Numbered from the stretch's first letter, positions 9,792-19,596 are shown. The stretch is 64,000 nt of DNA from Aequoribacter fuscus (GCF_009910365.1 NZ_CP036423.1:1054001-1118000); one strand, 5' to 3'. Made by a program: numbers and translations. The notes: generated by a model not told the origin, from the letters alone.

Positions 9792-10667
9792 TCAGGGTTC
9801 GTAGTTGAACTGAGGCGGTTGTGGCGGATCGAATAAGCCTAGGCTAACTTTATTAATCCACGATTGGTCAGCCTCATCGACCTGAGCGACGTCGAACTCA
9901 CCGCTGTCCGATAGGCTGGGGTGGTCAGGGTAATTGACCTTTAGGGTATCAATTGACGTTTGCGCTAACTCAGGCATATCTAGCAGTAAGTAACCATGTG
10001 CCATAACGGCGAGCGCATCAGCCATTGCTGTGCTGCCTTGGTAATTTTCAATCACATAGCGCCCACGGTTTACCGCGGCTAAATAGGCACCGCGGCGGAA
10101 GTAGTAGTTGGCCACATCAATTTCATGACGCGCTAACAAATTTCTTAGATGCACCATGCGGGCACGCGCGTCTGCGCCATATTCAGATTCAGGGAATCGA
10201 GCAAGTAATTGTGCGAACTCTGTGAACGCTTCTTCGATATGTTTGGTGTCGCGAGATGATTCTGATGTGGGAAGAAATCGCGAAAAGATATTGGAGTTGC
10301 CCGAGTATGCGGCCAAGCCCTTCATGTAGAAGGCGTAATCAATACTTGGATGCTGTGGGTGCAGTCGGATAAAACGATTTGCGGCTTCAATCGCGGCCTC
10401 TGGCTCATAGGCGCCATAGTGAGCATAAATGATCTCAAGTTGCGCTTGCTCTGCATATTTCCCGAAAGGGTAGCGAGACTCGAGTTGTTGCAACGCTTTG
10501 ATGGCCATGTCGTAGTTTTTTGAGCGGAGATACTTTTGCGCTTCCGAGTATATCTGCTGCTCTGCAGCGTTGGCTTGGCTGTCGAGTTCGTCGTTACTCG
10601 CACAAGCACCCAACAAAAGTATGCAGGATGCCAAAAAGATCCTTAGGCGTGAGTTTTTAAGCGTCAT
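9792..10667 (-). CDS. bamD: outer membrane protein assembly factor BamD (lipoprotein)
   Basis: BamD is the essential lipoprotein of the BAM complex that inserts beta-barrel proteins into the outer membrane. A signal peptide with lipobox LGAC gives the acylated cysteine. The mature part has tetratricopeptide-like repeats; SRYPFGKYAEQAQLEIIYAHY, cut here only for length, is the conserved first repeat. The likely start is ATG at 10667, which gives a normal-length signal peptide; an ATG at 10703 would add 12 residues. It is divergent from rluD as in E. coli. The length, about 291 residues, is slightly above the E. coli protein (245), mainly at the C-terminus. Confidence 0.95.
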   Translation of the reverse strand: MTLKNSRLRIFLASCILLLGACASNDELDSQANAAEQQIYSEAQKYLRSKNYDMAIKALQQLESRYPFGKYAEQAQLEIIYAHYGAYEPEAAIEAANRFIRLHPQHPSIDYAFYMKGLAAYSGNSNIFSRFLPTSESSRDTKHIEEAFTEFAQLLARFPESEYGADARARMVHLRNLLARHEIDVANYYFRRGAYLAAVNRGRYVIENYQGSTAMADALAVMAHGYLLLDMPELAQTSIDTLKVNYPDHPSLSDSGEFDVAQVDEADQSWINKVSLGLFDPPQPPQFNYEP

Positions 10668-10740
10668 CAAAGTGGTAAACTCTCGGTTTTGGTAAAGCGG
10701 CATTTAACCACATGCCGGCCACTACATAAACAGGTACCGC

Positions 10741-11694
10741 ATGAAAGAAGTTATACAGCGAAGCGGAATAGTCCCAATCGAGTTACATCGCAAGCGTCTC
10801 GATCAAGTGGCCGCGGCCTTATGGCCCGAGTTTTCGCGTGGCAAGCTGCAAGAATGGATCAAATCTGGCGCCCTGTTGGTAGATGGCAACACGGCGAAGC
10901 CGAAACAGAGTGTCGACGTCGACTCTGTGCTGACCTTAAGCGCGGATCTAGAACCCGCGGTGCACTGGCAGCCGCAAGCGATTCCTATGGACATTGTCTA
11001 CGAGGATGAAGATGTGATTGTGGTGAACAAACCCGTGGGTTTGGTAGTGCATCCTGCCGCAGGCAATTGGGACGGCACTCTCGTAAACGCCTTGTTGGCA
11101 CACGATGCCAGCTTAGAGCAAGTCCCTCGCGCTGGTGTAGTGCATCGCTTAGATAAAGATACGTCGGGATTGATGGTGGTTGCTAAGACGCTGCAGTCAC
11201 ACACAGCTTTGGTCGAGGCGCTTCAGCAACGTGAGGTTTCTCGGCAGTACATCGCAATCGCCCATGGCTCTATGACTGGAGGGGGTGTTGTGGATGCGCC
11301 CATTGGCCGACATCCCACCATGCGGCAAAAAATGGCGGTGGTCGCAAGCGGGAAACCCGCACGGACACATTACAGTCTTGGGCAGCGCTTTAAGCATTTC
11401 ACAGAGCTGCATTTAAAGCTGGAAACAGGCAGAACGCATCAGATTCGCGTCCACATGGCACACAAAAAACATCCATTGGTAGGCGACAGCGTGTACGGGG
11501 GGCGTGCACGTGTGCCGGGTAACAGTGCGCCCGAATTGGTCAATGCCATTCGCGAATTTCCTCGGCAGGCTTTGCATGCTAAAGCATTGGCGTTCTTTCA
11601 TCCCATATCGGATGAGTGGATGAGCTTTGACGCGCCGATACCGGACGATATGCAACAGTTATTGGAAACACTTGAGCAATACGATGTCTCTTAG
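10741..11694 (+). CDS. rluD: 23S rRNA pseudouridine synthase RluD
   Basis: RluD makes the pseudouridines at 1911, 1915 and 1917 of 23S rRNA, in helix 69. It has 317 residues. An N-terminal S4-like RNA-binding domain (DQVAAALWPEFSRGKLQEWIKSGALLVDG cut short: residues 21-49) is followed by the RluA-family catalytic domain with HRLDKDTSG, in which Asp138 is the catalytic residue, and by the RTHQIRVHMA motif. The divergent bamD and the downstream pgeF and clpB reproduce the E. coli gene order. Its 3' end overlaps pgeF by 11 bases. Confidence 0.96.
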   Translation: MKEVIQRSGIVPIELHRKRLDQVAAALWPEFSRGKLQEWIKSGALLVDGNTAKPKQSVDVDSVLTLSADLEPAVHWQPQAIPMDIVYEDEDVIVVNKPVGLVVHPAAGNWDGTLVNALLAHDASLEQVPRAGVVHRLDKDTSGLMVVAKTLQSHTALVEALQQREVSRQYIAIAHGSMTGGGVVDAPIGRHPTMRQKMAVVASGKPARTHYSLGQRFKHFTELHLKLETGRTHQIRVHMAHKKHPLVGDSVYGGRARVPGNSAPELVNAIREFPRQALHAKALAFFHPISDEWMSFDAPIPDDMQQLLETLEQYDVS

Positions 11695-12421
11695 CTCCCT
11701 TGAGACACAGTTTCCACTGGCCGAGAATTTACCTGAGGGCGTGCAATTCTGGTGGGCTGGGGGCTGTGTTGGTGCTGAGCTCAGGTCATTTGATTGGAGC
11801 GATGCAGGGCAAAAGGGTGTCGCTGAGTTAGCGGCTGAATTGCGGGTTGAGACCATAACTCGCATGCGACAAGTGCACGGTAATCATTGCACTCAAGTCC
11901 ACAGGCTAGGCACCGAACTCGCCGATACCGACGCCTGCATCAGCGCCCTTTCTGGCGCGTTTGGTGTCATGACAGCCGATTGCTTGCCCGTCGTCGCCTG
12001 TGCCTCTGACGGCACTGAGGTGGGGGTCGCTCACGCGGGTTGGCGTGGGCTTGCGGGTGGTGTTCTCACAAACTGGGTAAACGGCTTTTCCTGTGAGGCA
12101 CAAGCGTTGATCGTTTGGATCGGCCCTGCGATCTGTTATTCGTGTTTTCAGGTGGGGCATGATGTCGTGCGAGCCTTTGAACACGCTCCAATGTTTGAGA
12201 ACATCGATATTCGCCCCCACATTAAGGCCGATTCGAGTGAGATGGGTAAATATCGACTTGACCTTAAGCAGTTGGCGGTCACTCAGCTGCGTCATTTGGG
12301 TGTTGAGCAGCTGGTTGTCAGTGAGCTCTGCACGATGTGCGAACCTAACTTACATTCTTATCGCCGCGACGCGAGTCCCCATCGAATACTGTGCGGCGTT
12401 GCAAAAAAAGACCTTACTTGA
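11684..12421 (+). CDS. pgeF: peptidoglycan editing factor PgeF (YfiH, laccase-fold)
   Basis: This DUF152/multicopper-oxidase-like protein has about 245 residues and is related to E. coli YfiH. YfiH removes wrongly incorporated serine from peptidoglycan precursors; some homologues have purine nucleoside phosphorylase activity. Visible zinc/active-site motifs are QVHGNHC, TADCLPV and GVAHAGWRGLAGG, plus the C-terminal CTMCEPNLHSYRRD. The start is taken at ATG 11684, inside the end of rluD; the reading frame stays open upstream but begins within the rluD catalytic domain and lacks a better start. Its stop codon overlaps the -35 element of the clpB heat-shock promoter. Confidence 0.93.
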   Translation: MSLSSLETQFPLAENLPEGVQFWWAGGCVGAELRSFDWSDAGQKGVAELAAELRVETITRMRQVHGNHCTQVHRLGTELADTDACISALSGAFGVMTADCLPVVACASDGTEVGVAHAGWRGLAGGVLTNWVNGFSCEAQALIVWIGPAICYSCFQVGHDVVRAFEHAPMFENIDIRPHIKADSSEMGKYRLDLKQLAVTQLRHLGVEQLVVSELCTMCEPNLHSYRRDASPHRILCGVAKKDLT

Positions 12422-12445
12422 AATAGGGTTATTTCGTCCCCATAT
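12417..12445 (+). promoter_or_regulatory. sigma-32 (heat-shock) promoter of clpB
   Basis: CTTGAAA at 12417-12423, a 14-base spacer, then CCCCATAT at 12438-12445 match the RpoH consensus (CTTGAAA, 13-14 bases, CCCCATNT) at essentially every position. The -35 element overlaps the pgeF stop codon, and the clpB ribosome binding site follows about 35 bases downstream. clpB is a known RpoH target, so sequence and context agree. Confidence 0.92.
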
Positions 12446-12492
12446 CTATACCAACAGTGATTGACGCCGAGCGTCGTCAAAAGGAGATAGTT

Positions 12493-15063
12493 ATGAGAAT
12501 GGATAAACTTACAAATCAGCTGCAAGGAGCAATCGCGGATGCGCAGTCTTTAGCGGTAGGCAAAGACCACAGCGTGATCGAACCCGTGCATCTTATCAAG
12601 GCACTCGTTGACCAGAGAGGTGGTTCAACTCGGCCTCTGTTGCAGAAAGCGGGCGCCAACCTCGCGTCCTTGACTAGCGAGCTAACAAAGCAATTCGAGC
12701 AACTGCCGACGGTTGCGAATGCCACTGGCGATGTGCATATGTCGAATGAATTGGCACGGTTGCTCAACACCAGCGATAAGTTGGCGCAAAAACGCAACGA
12801 TGCTTACATTTCTAGCGAGATGGTGCTGCTAGCAGCATTGGAAGTACAAACGGCGGTCAAAAAAGTATTCGAAGCGGCGGGGCTAACCAAAGCGGCCTTG
12901 GAGTCTGCGATCAACGAAGTCAGGGGAGGCGAGAACGTCAATCAGCCCGAAGCGGAAGAATCTCGCCAAGCATTAGAAAAATATACGATCGATCTCACCG
13001 AGCGCGCGGAAGCTGGCAAGTTAGATCCCGTCATTGGACGTGATGATGAAATTCGCCGAACCATTCAAGTGCTGCAGCGTCGCACTAAAAATAACCCGGT
13101 ATTGATCGGGGAGCCTGGCGTGGGTAAAACCGCCATCGTCGAGGGTCTAGCGCAGCGTATTGTTAATGGCGAAGTGCCTGAGGGGCTCAAAGACAAGCGC
13201 CTATTATCTTTAGATTTGGGTGCCTTGTTGGCGGGCGCTAAGTTCCGCGGAGATTTCGAAGAACGTTTGAAATCGGTTCTCAATGAATTATCTAAGGAAG
13301 AAGGGCGGGTCATTTTATTTGTTGACGAGCTGCACACGATGGTTGGTGCGGGCAAAGCCGAGGGCTCAATGGATGCTGGAAACATGTTAAAGCCAGCCTT
13401 GGCTCGCGGCGAATTACACTGTGTTGGTGCAACCACGCTCGACGAGTATCGGCAGTACATCGAAAAAGACGCCGCTTTGGAACGTCGGTTTCAGAAAGTA
13501 CTTGTCAATGAGCCCTCCGAGCAAGATACGATTGCTATTCTTCGAGGTCTTAAAGAGCGCTACGAGGTGCATCACAGCGTTCAAATTACCGATAGTGCAA
13601 TCATAGCGGCGGCTAAGCTTTCGCAGCGTTATATCACTGACCGACAGCTGCCCGACAAAGCCATCGATTTAATTGACGAGGCCGCCAGTCGTATTCGTAT
13701 GGAAATCGACTCTAAACCGGAGTCGATGGATAAACTTGAACGGCGATTGATTCAATTAAAAATTGAGCGAGAGGCGGTGAAGCGTGACACCGATGCAGGT
13801 GCCAAGAAACAACTCGAACAATTGAATAAAGATATTGATCAAGTAGGGCGTGAGTACTCTGATCTAGAAGAAATTTGGAAGGCAGAGAAAGCAGCATTGC
13901 AGGGTGCTGCCCAGATCAAGAGTGATATAGAGCAGGCTAAACTCGAGTTGGAGAGTGCTCGCCGCGCTGGGGATTTGAGCCGAATGTCCGAGTTGCAGTA
14001 CGGCAAACTCCCTGAGCTTGAAAAGCTGTTAACACAAGCAGAGCAGAGCGAGCAAACTGAGCGGCAGCTGTTGCGCAATAATGTTACCGATGAGGAAGTT
14101 GCGGAGGTAGTCTCGCGTTGGACCGGTATTCCTGTGGCCAAAATGCTAGAGGGCGATCGAGATAAGTTACTGAGAATGGAAGATGCCCTGCACGATCGCG
14201 TGGTAGGGCAAGATGAAGCTGTTCGCGCTGTGTCGGATGCGGTGCGGCGAGCTCGAGCCGGTTTGTCGGATCCGAATCGACCCAATGGCTCATTCTTATT
14301 TTTAGGTCCCACCGGTGTGGGTAAAACTGAGCTCTGCAAATCTCTCGCTAATTTCTTGTTTGATAGTGAGCAGGCGATGGTGCGAATCGATATGTCTGAA
14401 TTTATGGAGAAGCATTCGGTTGCCCGCCTTATCGGGGCACCTCCTGGTTATGTGGGATACGAACAAGGGGGTTATTTGACCGAAGCCGTTCGTCGCCGAC
14501 CATACTCGCTCTTGCTGCTTGATGAAGTCGAGAAAGCGCATCCCGATGTCTTCAACATTTTGTTACAGGTTCTCGAGGATGGTCGCTTAACCGACGGTCA
14601 AGGTCGGACCGTGGATTTTCGTAATACCGTGGTCGTAATGACCTCTAATTTAGGTTCAGATGTCATTCAAGAAATGGCGGGTGAGGAAAATTACGCTGCG
14701 ATGAAACAAGCGGTAATGGCCATCGTGGGCAATCATTTTCGTCCCGAGTTTATCAACCGAGTGGATGAATCCGTGGTTTTCCATCCTTTGGCGCAAGCGC
14801 AAATTCGCGGGATTGCCGAAATCCAGTTGAGTGGGCTTCGTGCACGCTTACAAGCTCAGGATATTCAGTTAGAGGTATCTGTCGCGTTGCTGGATCATCT
14901 GGCTACAGCGGGTTTCGATCCGGTTTACGGGGCTAGGCCGTTGAAGCGAGCTATTCAGCAACAGCTGGAGAACCCGCTAGCTCACGCTCTGCTGGCGGGG
15001 CAGTTCGGCGCGGGAGATACTATTTCCGCCGACTTTGCAGACGACCAGGTGAGCTTTAGTTAA
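12493..15063 (+). CDS. clpB: ATP-dependent disaggregase ClpB (Hsp100)
   Basis: ClpB rescues aggregated proteins together with DnaK. It has 856 residues, essentially the E. coli length. Domain order: N-domain, AAA1 with Walker A GEPGVGKT (206-213) and Walker [10 protein letters not shown], a coiled-coil middle domain (about 395-520, rich in Glu, Lys and Gln), and AAA2 with Walker A GPTGVGKT (605-612) and [13 protein letters not shown]. The start is set at ATG 12493 because AAGGAG lies at 12481-12486, 6 bases upstream; the open frame continues further upstream without ClpB similarity. Transcription is predicted from the sigma-32 promoter just upstream. Confidence 0.98.
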   Translation: MRMDKLTNQLQGAIADAQSLAVGKDHSVIEPVHLIKALVDQRGGSTRPLLQKAGANLASLTSELTKQFEQLPTVANATGDVHMSNELARLLNTSDKLAQKRNDAYISSEMVLLAALEVQTAVKKVFEAAGLTKAALESAINEVRGGENVNQPEAEESRQALEKYTIDLTERAEAGKLDPVIGRDDEIRRTIQVLQRRTKNNPVLIGEPGVGKTAIVEGLAQRIVNGEVPEGLKDKRLLSLDLGALLAGAKFRGDFEERLKSVLNELSKEEGRVILFVDELHTMVGAGKAEGSMDAGNMLKPALARGELHCVGATTLDEYRQYIEKDAALERRFQKVLVNEPSEQDTIAILRGLKERYEVHHSVQITDSAIIAAAKLSQRYITDRQLPDKAIDLIDEAASRIRMEIDSKPESMDKLERRLIQLKIEREAVKRDTDAGAKKQLEQLNKDIDQVGREYSDLEEIWKAEKAALQGAAQIKSDIEQAKLELESARRAGDLSRMSELQYGKLPELEKLLTQAEQSEQTERQLLRNNVTDEEVAEVVSRWTGIPVAKMLEGDRDKLLRMEDALHDRVVGQDEAVRAVSDAVRRARAGLSDPNRPNGSFLFLGPTGVGKTELCKSLANFLFDSEQAMVRIDMSEFMEKHSVARLIGAPPGYVGYEQGGYLTEAVRRRPYSLLLLDEVEKAHPDVFNILLQVLEDGRLTDGQGRTVDFRNTVVVMTSNLGSDVIQEMAGEENYAAMKQAVMAIVGNHFRPEFINRVDESVVFHPLAQAQIRGIAEIQLSGLRARLQAQDIQLEVSVALLDHLATAGFDPVYGARPLKRAIQQQLENPLAHALLAGQFGAGDTISADFADDQVSFS

Positions 15064-15071
15064 TCAACGAC

Positions 15072-15491
15072 TCACTCGCAATATTGGTCGATTAAGAGCA
15101 TCGCCTGTTGTCGTTGCTCTTCTTTTTCTTCTACGGTTAGGTAGCGATAATTGCCGTCATCGTCTCGCGTTCGAATTTGATTAAAGCTGTCTAAGGTCTT
15201 TAGATTGGACTGCGCTCGCTGGCAGTATGAGGCGTCTAGGTCAACGCCCTGCATGTTTTTGTTGGGCGTGGCCACTGCAGTAGTTTCTATATCAGCTTCA
15301 AAACGAGAGCGTTGCTCTGTACCTGTTTCAGCATTTTGGATTTTAAAGCTAATGCCCGCAGCCGGCGGACGATCGCTATGAACGAAACTACCGTCATCGG
15401 CTTTCCACACGTAAACAGGTGTACTCCACGCCCACTGTGTGGCGGAAAGAAGAAGTAAACCTAGCACGTTGAGTGATCTTGTCTTAAGCAT
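15072..15491 (-). CDS. DUF4124-containing exported protein
   Basis: This small protein has 139 residues. The N-terminal signal peptide (LGLLLLSATQWAWS) is followed by VYVWKADDGSFVHSDRPP, the DUF4124 signature of a short Tyr/Trp-rich domain found in many gammaproteobacterial periplasmic proteins of unknown role. The C-terminal part (YCQRAQSNLKTLDSF, RYLTVEEKEEQRQQAM) is charged and helical, as in other DUF4124 proteins. It converges on clpB with an 8-bp gap and no visible terminator. Function is unknown. Confidence 0.85.
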   Translation of the reverse strand: MLKTRSLNVLGLLLLSATQWAWSTPVYVWKADDGSFVHSDRPPAAGISFKIQNAETGTEQRSRFEADIETTAVATPNKNMQGVDLDASYCQRAQSNLKTLDSFNQIRTRDDDGNYRYLTVEEKEEQRQQAMLLIDQYCE

Positions 15492-15892
15492 TTTATTCGG
15501 CTCTGTTCGTTACATGCATAACACTACTGCAACTGTCGGATGCGCGCAATTGTTAAAACTTGATCCATAGCGGTTGACTTTGGAGGCATCTAGGCTAACA
15601 ATTGCGCCGCTGATGAAAAGGCGCTGTACGTACCGTGCATCGTCCTTGTTGCTGTAAGGAATAATCTCAGCACAGCATCAGTAGCCCCGTACAGACAGCG
15701 AAAGCTGTGGCTTGAACTGCGTTACTCCGCAGGCGAACTAAACGGGTTCACTCCATTACAGGAGTGGCATCGCCAAGGAAATGCATCTCGTCTTCGTGTG
15801 GGCGCACAGGATGGGGTGTGGACCAGTCTCTCATACTCCATTGTTTTTAAAGATGTGTCGGTTATGTCCGACGCAAAACGAGGAGTTGCGCA
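15492..15892 (+). promoter_or_regulatory. structured leader region upstream of ilvI (401 bp, no gene)
   Basis: No convincing coding region is present. On the ilvI strand there are several hairpins: ACAGC-GAAA-GCTGT with a GNRA-type loop at 15695-15708; a nested hairpin with GGCGA (15732-15736) pairing TCGCC (15770-15774) around ACTCC (15750-15754) and GGAGT (15761-15765); and GTCGG/CCGAC close to the ilvI start. A weak candidate -35, TTGACT, lies near 15573. No oligo-T tract follows any hairpin, so a classical attenuator is not evident. The region may be a regulatory 5' UTR. Confidence 0.4.
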
Positions 15893-17644
15893 GTGGAAAT
15901 GCTGTCAGGTGGCGAGATGATCGCCCGAGCCCTTGAGCTCGAAAATGTCGAATATATTTTTGGCTACCCCGGTGGAGCCGTACTCCACATCTACGATGCC
16001 TTGTACAAAGACTGTAAAGTCCCGCACGTGTTGGTTCGTCACGAACAGGCAGCCACTCACGCAGCCGACGCCTATGCGCGTGCCACCGGAAAGCCTGGTG
16101 TTGTATTGGTGACCTCAGGACCTGGCGCGACTAATGCGGTAACTGGAATTGCTACCGCGTACATGGACTCGATCCCCATGGTGGTATTCTCGGGTCAGGT
16201 AATGAGCCACTTGATCGGTGAAGATGCTTTCCAAGAAACAGATATGCTGGGTATTTCGCGCCCGATCGTAAAGCACAGCTTTCAAGTGCGACATGCCGAA
16301 GAGTTGCCGCTGATCATCAAAAAGGCATTTCACATTGCGACCAGTGGTCGCCCTGGCCCCGTCGTCATTGATATTCCCAAGGATATGACCAAGCCTGACG
16401 AGAAGTTCCCGTTTAAATATCCGGACAGCGTTGATATGCGCTCGTATTCGCCGATTCAGCGTGGGCATGCAGGACAAATTAAAAAAGCGGCTAAGTTATT
16501 GCTTAGTGCCAAGCGGCCCGTCATTTACTCGGGTGGTGGCGTCATCTTGGGGGGTGCGAGCGAGCTTCTGACTGAGCTTGCGCGAGAACTTAACTTCCCC
16601 GTCACGAATACGTTGATGGGCCTTGGCGCCTACCCCGGTAGCGATCGTCAATTTTTGGGTATGCTCGGTATGCATGGCTTCTACGAAGCCAACATGGCAA
16701 TGCATCACTCCGACGTTATTTTGGCCGTGGGCGCGCGCTTTGACGATCGCGTAACCAATACGGTGAGTAAGTTTTGTCCCGGGGCGAAGATCATCCATAT
16801 TGATATCGATCCCACGTCAATTTCTAAGACCGTGAATGCAGATGTGCCCATCGTGGGGCCGGTACAGACCGTGCTCGCAGACATGCTGACGCAGGTGAAA
16901 AGCTTGCGCAAAAAAGACAAGAGTCTGCCCGATGCTCAGGCTTTAGGGCGCTGGTGGAGTCAAATTGACGAGTGGCGTGCTAAACACGGTCTGTGGACAG
17001 GGGACCGTTTCGCCACGGGTGGCGAGCACATTATGCCGCAGCAGGTTATTCAGAGCTTGTATCGCGTGACCAAGGGCGATGCTTACATCACCAGTGACGT
17101 GGGGCAACACCAAATGTTCGCCGCGCAGTACTATAAATTCGACAAGCCGCACCGCTGGATTAACTCTGGCGGTTTGGGAACCATGGGCTTTGGTTTGCCT
17201 GCGGCCATGGGGGTTAAGCTGGCGCACCCTGATGCCGATGTCGCTTGTGTTACTGGTGAAGGCTCGATTCAGATGAATATTCAAGAGCTGTCAACCTGTA
17301 CGCAATATAACACGCCCATTAAGATTGTTAATTTGCGTAACAACTATCTGGGCATGGTAAAGCAATGGCAAGACATGCAGTATGAGGGCCGGCATGCCAT
17401 GAGCACCTACGAAGATTCACTCCCAGACTTCGTGAAGTTGGTCGAGGCCTACGGCCATGTTGGAATGCAAGTGACCAAACTCGAGGACTTGGATGCGGCG
17501 ATGGAGAAGGCTTTTGCCATGAAAGACAAGCTCGTATTCTTGGATATTTTTATTGATCCAACCGAGCACGTATATCCGATGCACATTGCACCCAACGGCG
17601 CCATGAAGGATATGTGGATCAACAAACACGAGAGGACTTCGTAA
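15893..17644 (+). CDS. ilvI: acetolactate synthase III-type large subunit
   Basis: IlvI is the TPP-dependent catalytic subunit of acetohydroxyacid synthase, the first common step of valine, leucine and isoleucine synthesis. It has 583 residues. The catalytic Glu is in [13 protein letters not shown], the FAD region contains LGMLGMHG and VGARFDDR, and the TPP-magnesium motif is GEGSIQMN...NN, with Glu in place of the first Asp as in pseudomonads. A GTG start at 15893 is chosen: AGGAG lies 7 bases upstream and the protein then begins (V/M)EMLSGGEMI like E. coli IlvI (MELLSGAEMV). The stop overlaps the ilvH start. Confidence 0.97.
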   Translation: MEMLSGGEMIARALELENVEYIFGYPGGAVLHIYDALYKDCKVPHVLVRHEQAATHAADAYARATGKPGVVLVTSGPGATNAVTGIATAYMDSIPMVVFSGQVMSHLIGEDAFQETDMLGISRPIVKHSFQVRHAEELPLIIKKAFHIATSGRPGPVVIDIPKDMTKPDEKFPFKYPDSVDMRSYSPIQRGHAGQIKKAAKLLLSAKRPVIYSGGGVILGGASELLTELARELNFPVTNTLMGLGAYPGSDRQFLGMLGMHGFYEANMAMHHSDVILAVGARFDDRVTNTVSKFCPGAKIIHIDIDPTSISKTVNADVPIVGPVQTVLADMLTQVKSLRKKDKSLPDAQALGRWWSQIDEWRAKHGLWTGDRFATGGEHIMPQQVIQSLYRVTKGDAYITSDVGQHQMFAAQYYKFDKPHRWINSGGLGTMGFGLPAAMGVKLAHPDADVACVTGEGSIQMNIQELSTCTQYNTPIKIVNLRNNYLGMVKQWQDMQYEGRHAMSTYEDSLPDFVKLVEAYGHVGMQVTKLEDLDAAMEKAFAMKDKLVFLDIFIDPTEHVYPMHIAPNGAMKDMWINKHERTS

Positions 17645-18135
17645 TGCGTCGTATCATTTCAATTCTGATGGAAAACGAACCCGGTGCTTTATCTCGTGTT
17701 GTCGGATTGTTCTCACAGCGGGGTTACAACATTGACACCTTGAATGTGGCCGCTACTGAGGACCCCACGCTCTCGCGTCTGACGGTTACTACGATAGGCG
17801 ACGACCGCGTGATTGAACAAATCACCAAACAATTGAATAAGCTGGTGGATGTGGTGAAACTCGTTGACCTAAGCGAGGGCACCCACGTCGAGCGAGATCT
17901 TATGCTGGTCAAAGTACGAGCAGAGGGTGTTGTCCGAGATGAAATTCGCCGCATTACTGAGATCTTCAGAGGGCAGATTGTGGATGTGGGTCCACAGGTC
18001 TTCACCATTCAGTTGACGGGTGCCGCAGAGAAGTTAGATGCGTTTTTGGCGGCGCTCGAAGATGGCTCGATCCTCGAGGTGGTGCGCTCTGGGGTCGTTG
18101 GTATTTCGCGCGGTGAGAAAGTTCTGCGTCTATAA
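17644..18135 (+). CDS. ilvH: acetolactate synthase small (regulatory) subunit
   Basis: IlvH carries the valine-binding ACT domain that activates and feedback-inhibits the large subunit. It has 163 residues. The ACT domain begins [20 protein letters not shown] with GLFSQRGYNIDTL, the effector-binding segment. The C-terminal half (RDLMLVKVRA, RGQIVDVGPQVFTIQLTG) matches the family. Its ATG overlaps the ilvI stop (TAATG) and GAGAGG lies upstream, so translation is coupled. The gene is followed by a hairpin terminator that has been split by an insertion sequence. Confidence 0.97.
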   Translation: MRRIISILMENEPGALSRVVGLFSQRGYNIDTLNVAATEDPTLSRLTVTTIGDDRVIEQITKQLNKLVDVVKLVDLSEGTHVERDLMLVKVRAEGVVRDEIRRITEIFRGQIVDVGPQVFTIQLTGAAEKLDAFLAALEDGSILEVVRSGVVGISRGEKVLRL

Positions 18136-18158
18136 CCATAACCCCTAAATTCACGGGT

Positions 18159-18175
18159 ACAAAAAAGCCAGCGTA
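18159..18175. terminator. left half of the ilvH / GH3 bidirectional terminator, split by an IS
   Basis: ACAAAAAAGCCAGC at 18159-18172 is followed by GTA. It is the exact reverse complement of GCTGGCTTTTTTGT at 19601-19614 on the other side of the insertion sequence. Without the IS the two halves would form a 14-bp perfect palindrome with a GTAA loop, a typical bidirectional intrinsic terminator between convergent ilvH and the GH3 gene. Confidence 0.85.
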
Positions 18176-18205
18176 TGAAGTGACCCCATAAAGTTGGACT
18201 CATTT

Positions 18206-19048
18206 CTAAGCGGCGACCAAGGCCTGATTTCGATATTGTATCGGACTCAGGCCTTTTAGTTTCAGCTTAATGCGTTCGTTGTTGTAATAGTCGATGTATT
18301 CCTTAATGCTTTCAATCAGTTCGTCTGCGCTGTTGAAGACCTCACCGTGATACATTTCGCTTTTTAATATGCCGAAGAAGTTCTCTGCAACGGCATTGTC
18401 TAAACAATTGCCTTTTCTCGACATGCTCTGTTTTAAGCCGTTCTCGTCAAGGTGACGCTTATACAGCCTATTTTGGTACTGCCACCCTTGGTCAGAATGA
18501 ACAATTGGTTTTTCATGTGCCTCCAGCTTGCGTGTTGCACGTCTCAGCATATCGGTTACCAAGGGTAATGCGAGAGACTTACGCACCTCGTAGCTCACTA
18601 CCTCCTGGTTGAACAAGTCAATCACCGGCGATAAATAAACCTTCTGGTTATTCACTTTGAATTCCGTCACATCAGTAACCCATTTTTGGTTGGGTCTTTG
18701 TGCGGTAAAATCACGATTAAGTACGTTCTCTGCGATGCTTCCTACATCGCCCCTGTAAGACCTGTAACGTTTCGGCCTTACCTTCGACTTGAGACCTAAG
18801 ACCGCCATCAGGCGCTGCACGCGTTTATGGTTGATGACCAGCCCCATCGCCCTCAGTGCGCAGGTTATCCTTCGATAGCCATACCGCCCTTTGTGCTTAT
18901 GGTAGATGCTAGTTATTTGTGATTTTAATTCACTGTCGCTACACGGCTTTTTTAGTGCATTACGATGATAGTAATACACGCTTTTAGCTAACCGCGTCGC
19001 CTTCAGCAAATTCTGTAAGCCATATTGCGCCTTGAGCTCATCGACCAC
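18206..19048 (-). CDS. IS3-family transposase OrfB (DDE integrase)
   Basis: This is a 280-residue catalytic protein. An N-terminal HTH_21-type region (GRYGYRRITCALRAMGL) precedes the rve integrase core. The DDE residues are visible in WVTDVTEF, VHSDQGWQYQ and AENFFGILKSE. It starts with GTG overlapping the orfA stop (TAGTG) and lies in the -1 frame relative to orfA. In this family the active transposase is an OrfAB fusion made by -1 frameshifting. An A6 run just before the overlap (19066-19071) may act, but the codon phase is not the canonical A-AAA-AAG. The gene is intact. Confidence 0.95.
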   Translation of the reverse strand: MVDELKAQYGLQNLLKATRLAKSVYYYHRNALKKPCSDSELKSQITSIYHKHKGRYGYRRITCALRAMGLVINHKRVQRLMAVLGLKSKVRPKRYRSYRGDVGSIAENVLNRDFTAQRPNQKWVTDVTEFKVNNQKVYLSPVIDLFNQEVVSYEVRKSLALPLVTDMLRRATRKLEAHEKPIVHSDQGWQYQNRLYKRHLDENGLKQSMSRKGNCLDNAVAENFFGILKSEMYHGEVFNSADELIESIKEYIDYYNNERIKLKLKGLSPIQYRNQALVAA

Positions 19049-19548
19049 TAGGGTCTTTTCTTTGCTTTTTTCTTTCTGGCCTGAGCCAAGGCTTCTAACT
19101 TTTTTAAGACTGCATTCTCCGCCCGCAAATAATCCAATTCCTCTCTGAGTTCTTTTTCAGTCATTTCTGCTGAGGGTTTAAGCGTTGTAGAGTGCTCAGT
19201 CATGTTAGGCCTGCTATTTTTCCGGGGAGTGAGGCGAGATAGTCCTTCCTGAGCATAAAGCTTGTGCCATTGAAATAATATGCCCTGACTCGACAAATCA
19301 AAGTGGGCACTGGTATAGCTTAGAGACCAGCCATTCACCGTCATCGTTGTCAGTACGTGGGCTTTAAATTTAAGTGAATACGGTTGATGTGGGTGCTTAA
19401 AACTATCAGCACCATTTATGCTGTATACCTGCGACCAGTATCGAACGAGGCTGGATGCTACCCCATAGCGCTTGCCCACCTCCCTGGAAGGGATAGATTG
19501 AGCAAGTTTGGCGAGCTTTAACTTAAAAGCTCTATTGTGTTTGGACAT
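19048..19548 (-). CDS. IS3-family transposase OrfA (helix-turn-helix)
   Basis: This is a 166-residue DNA-binding subunit with two HTH-like segments: SREVGKRYGVASSLVRYWSQVY and a second around SLSYTSAHFDLSSQGILFQWHKLY (each longer than shown motifs; residues about 18-38 and 62-85). The C-terminal leucine-zipper-like helix (EKELREELDYLRAENAVLKK) is typical of IS3 OrfA. The start is set at ATG 19548, just downstream of a GGGGG-containing site; an in-frame ATG at 19578 would extend into the terminal repeat. A lysine-rich tail is encoded by the A-rich run where frameshifting would occur. Confidence 0.92.
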   Translation of the reverse strand: MSKHNRAFKLKLAKLAQSIPSREVGKRYGVASSLVRYWSQVYSINGADSFKHPHQPYSLKFKAHVLTTMTVNGWSLSYTSAHFDLSSQGILFQWHKLYAQEGLSRLTPRKNSRPNMTEHSTTLKPSAEMTEKELREELDYLRAENAVLKKLEALAQARKKKAKKRP

Positions 19549-19596
19549 AAAAAGACCCCCAGTAATTGGAATGTCCAACTATTGGGGGTCACTTCA

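Larger units (their letters stand above)
18176..19596 (-). mobile_element. IS3-family insertion sequence (IS150-like group), complete
   Basis: This 1421-bp element is bounded by imperfect inverted repeats. The left end reads TGAAGTGACCCC then AGTTGGAC; the right end, reversed, reads TGAAGTGACCCCC then AGTTGGAC. It is flanked by a 3-bp direct repeat GTA (18173-18175 and 19597-19599), the usual IS3 target duplication. It holds two overlapping genes, orfA and orfB, on the minus strand. Both ends, both genes and the target duplication are intact, so it may be recent and active. It sits exactly in the loop of the terminator hairpin. Confidence 0.93.

Noticed and set aside
15779-15930. A short frame beginning ATGCATCTCGTC upstream of ilvI as a leader peptide for attenuation
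   Set aside because: AAGGAA directly abuts the ATG with no spacing, the peptide is not strongly enriched in Val/Leu/Ile, it runs into ilvI, and no terminator hairpin with T-tract follows.
19046-19072. Canonical A-AAA-AAG frameshift site between orfA and orfB of the IS3-family element
   Set aside because: An A6 run is present, but its codon phase does not give the canonical slippery heptamer, so only a possible site is noted; coupling by TAGTG is also possible.
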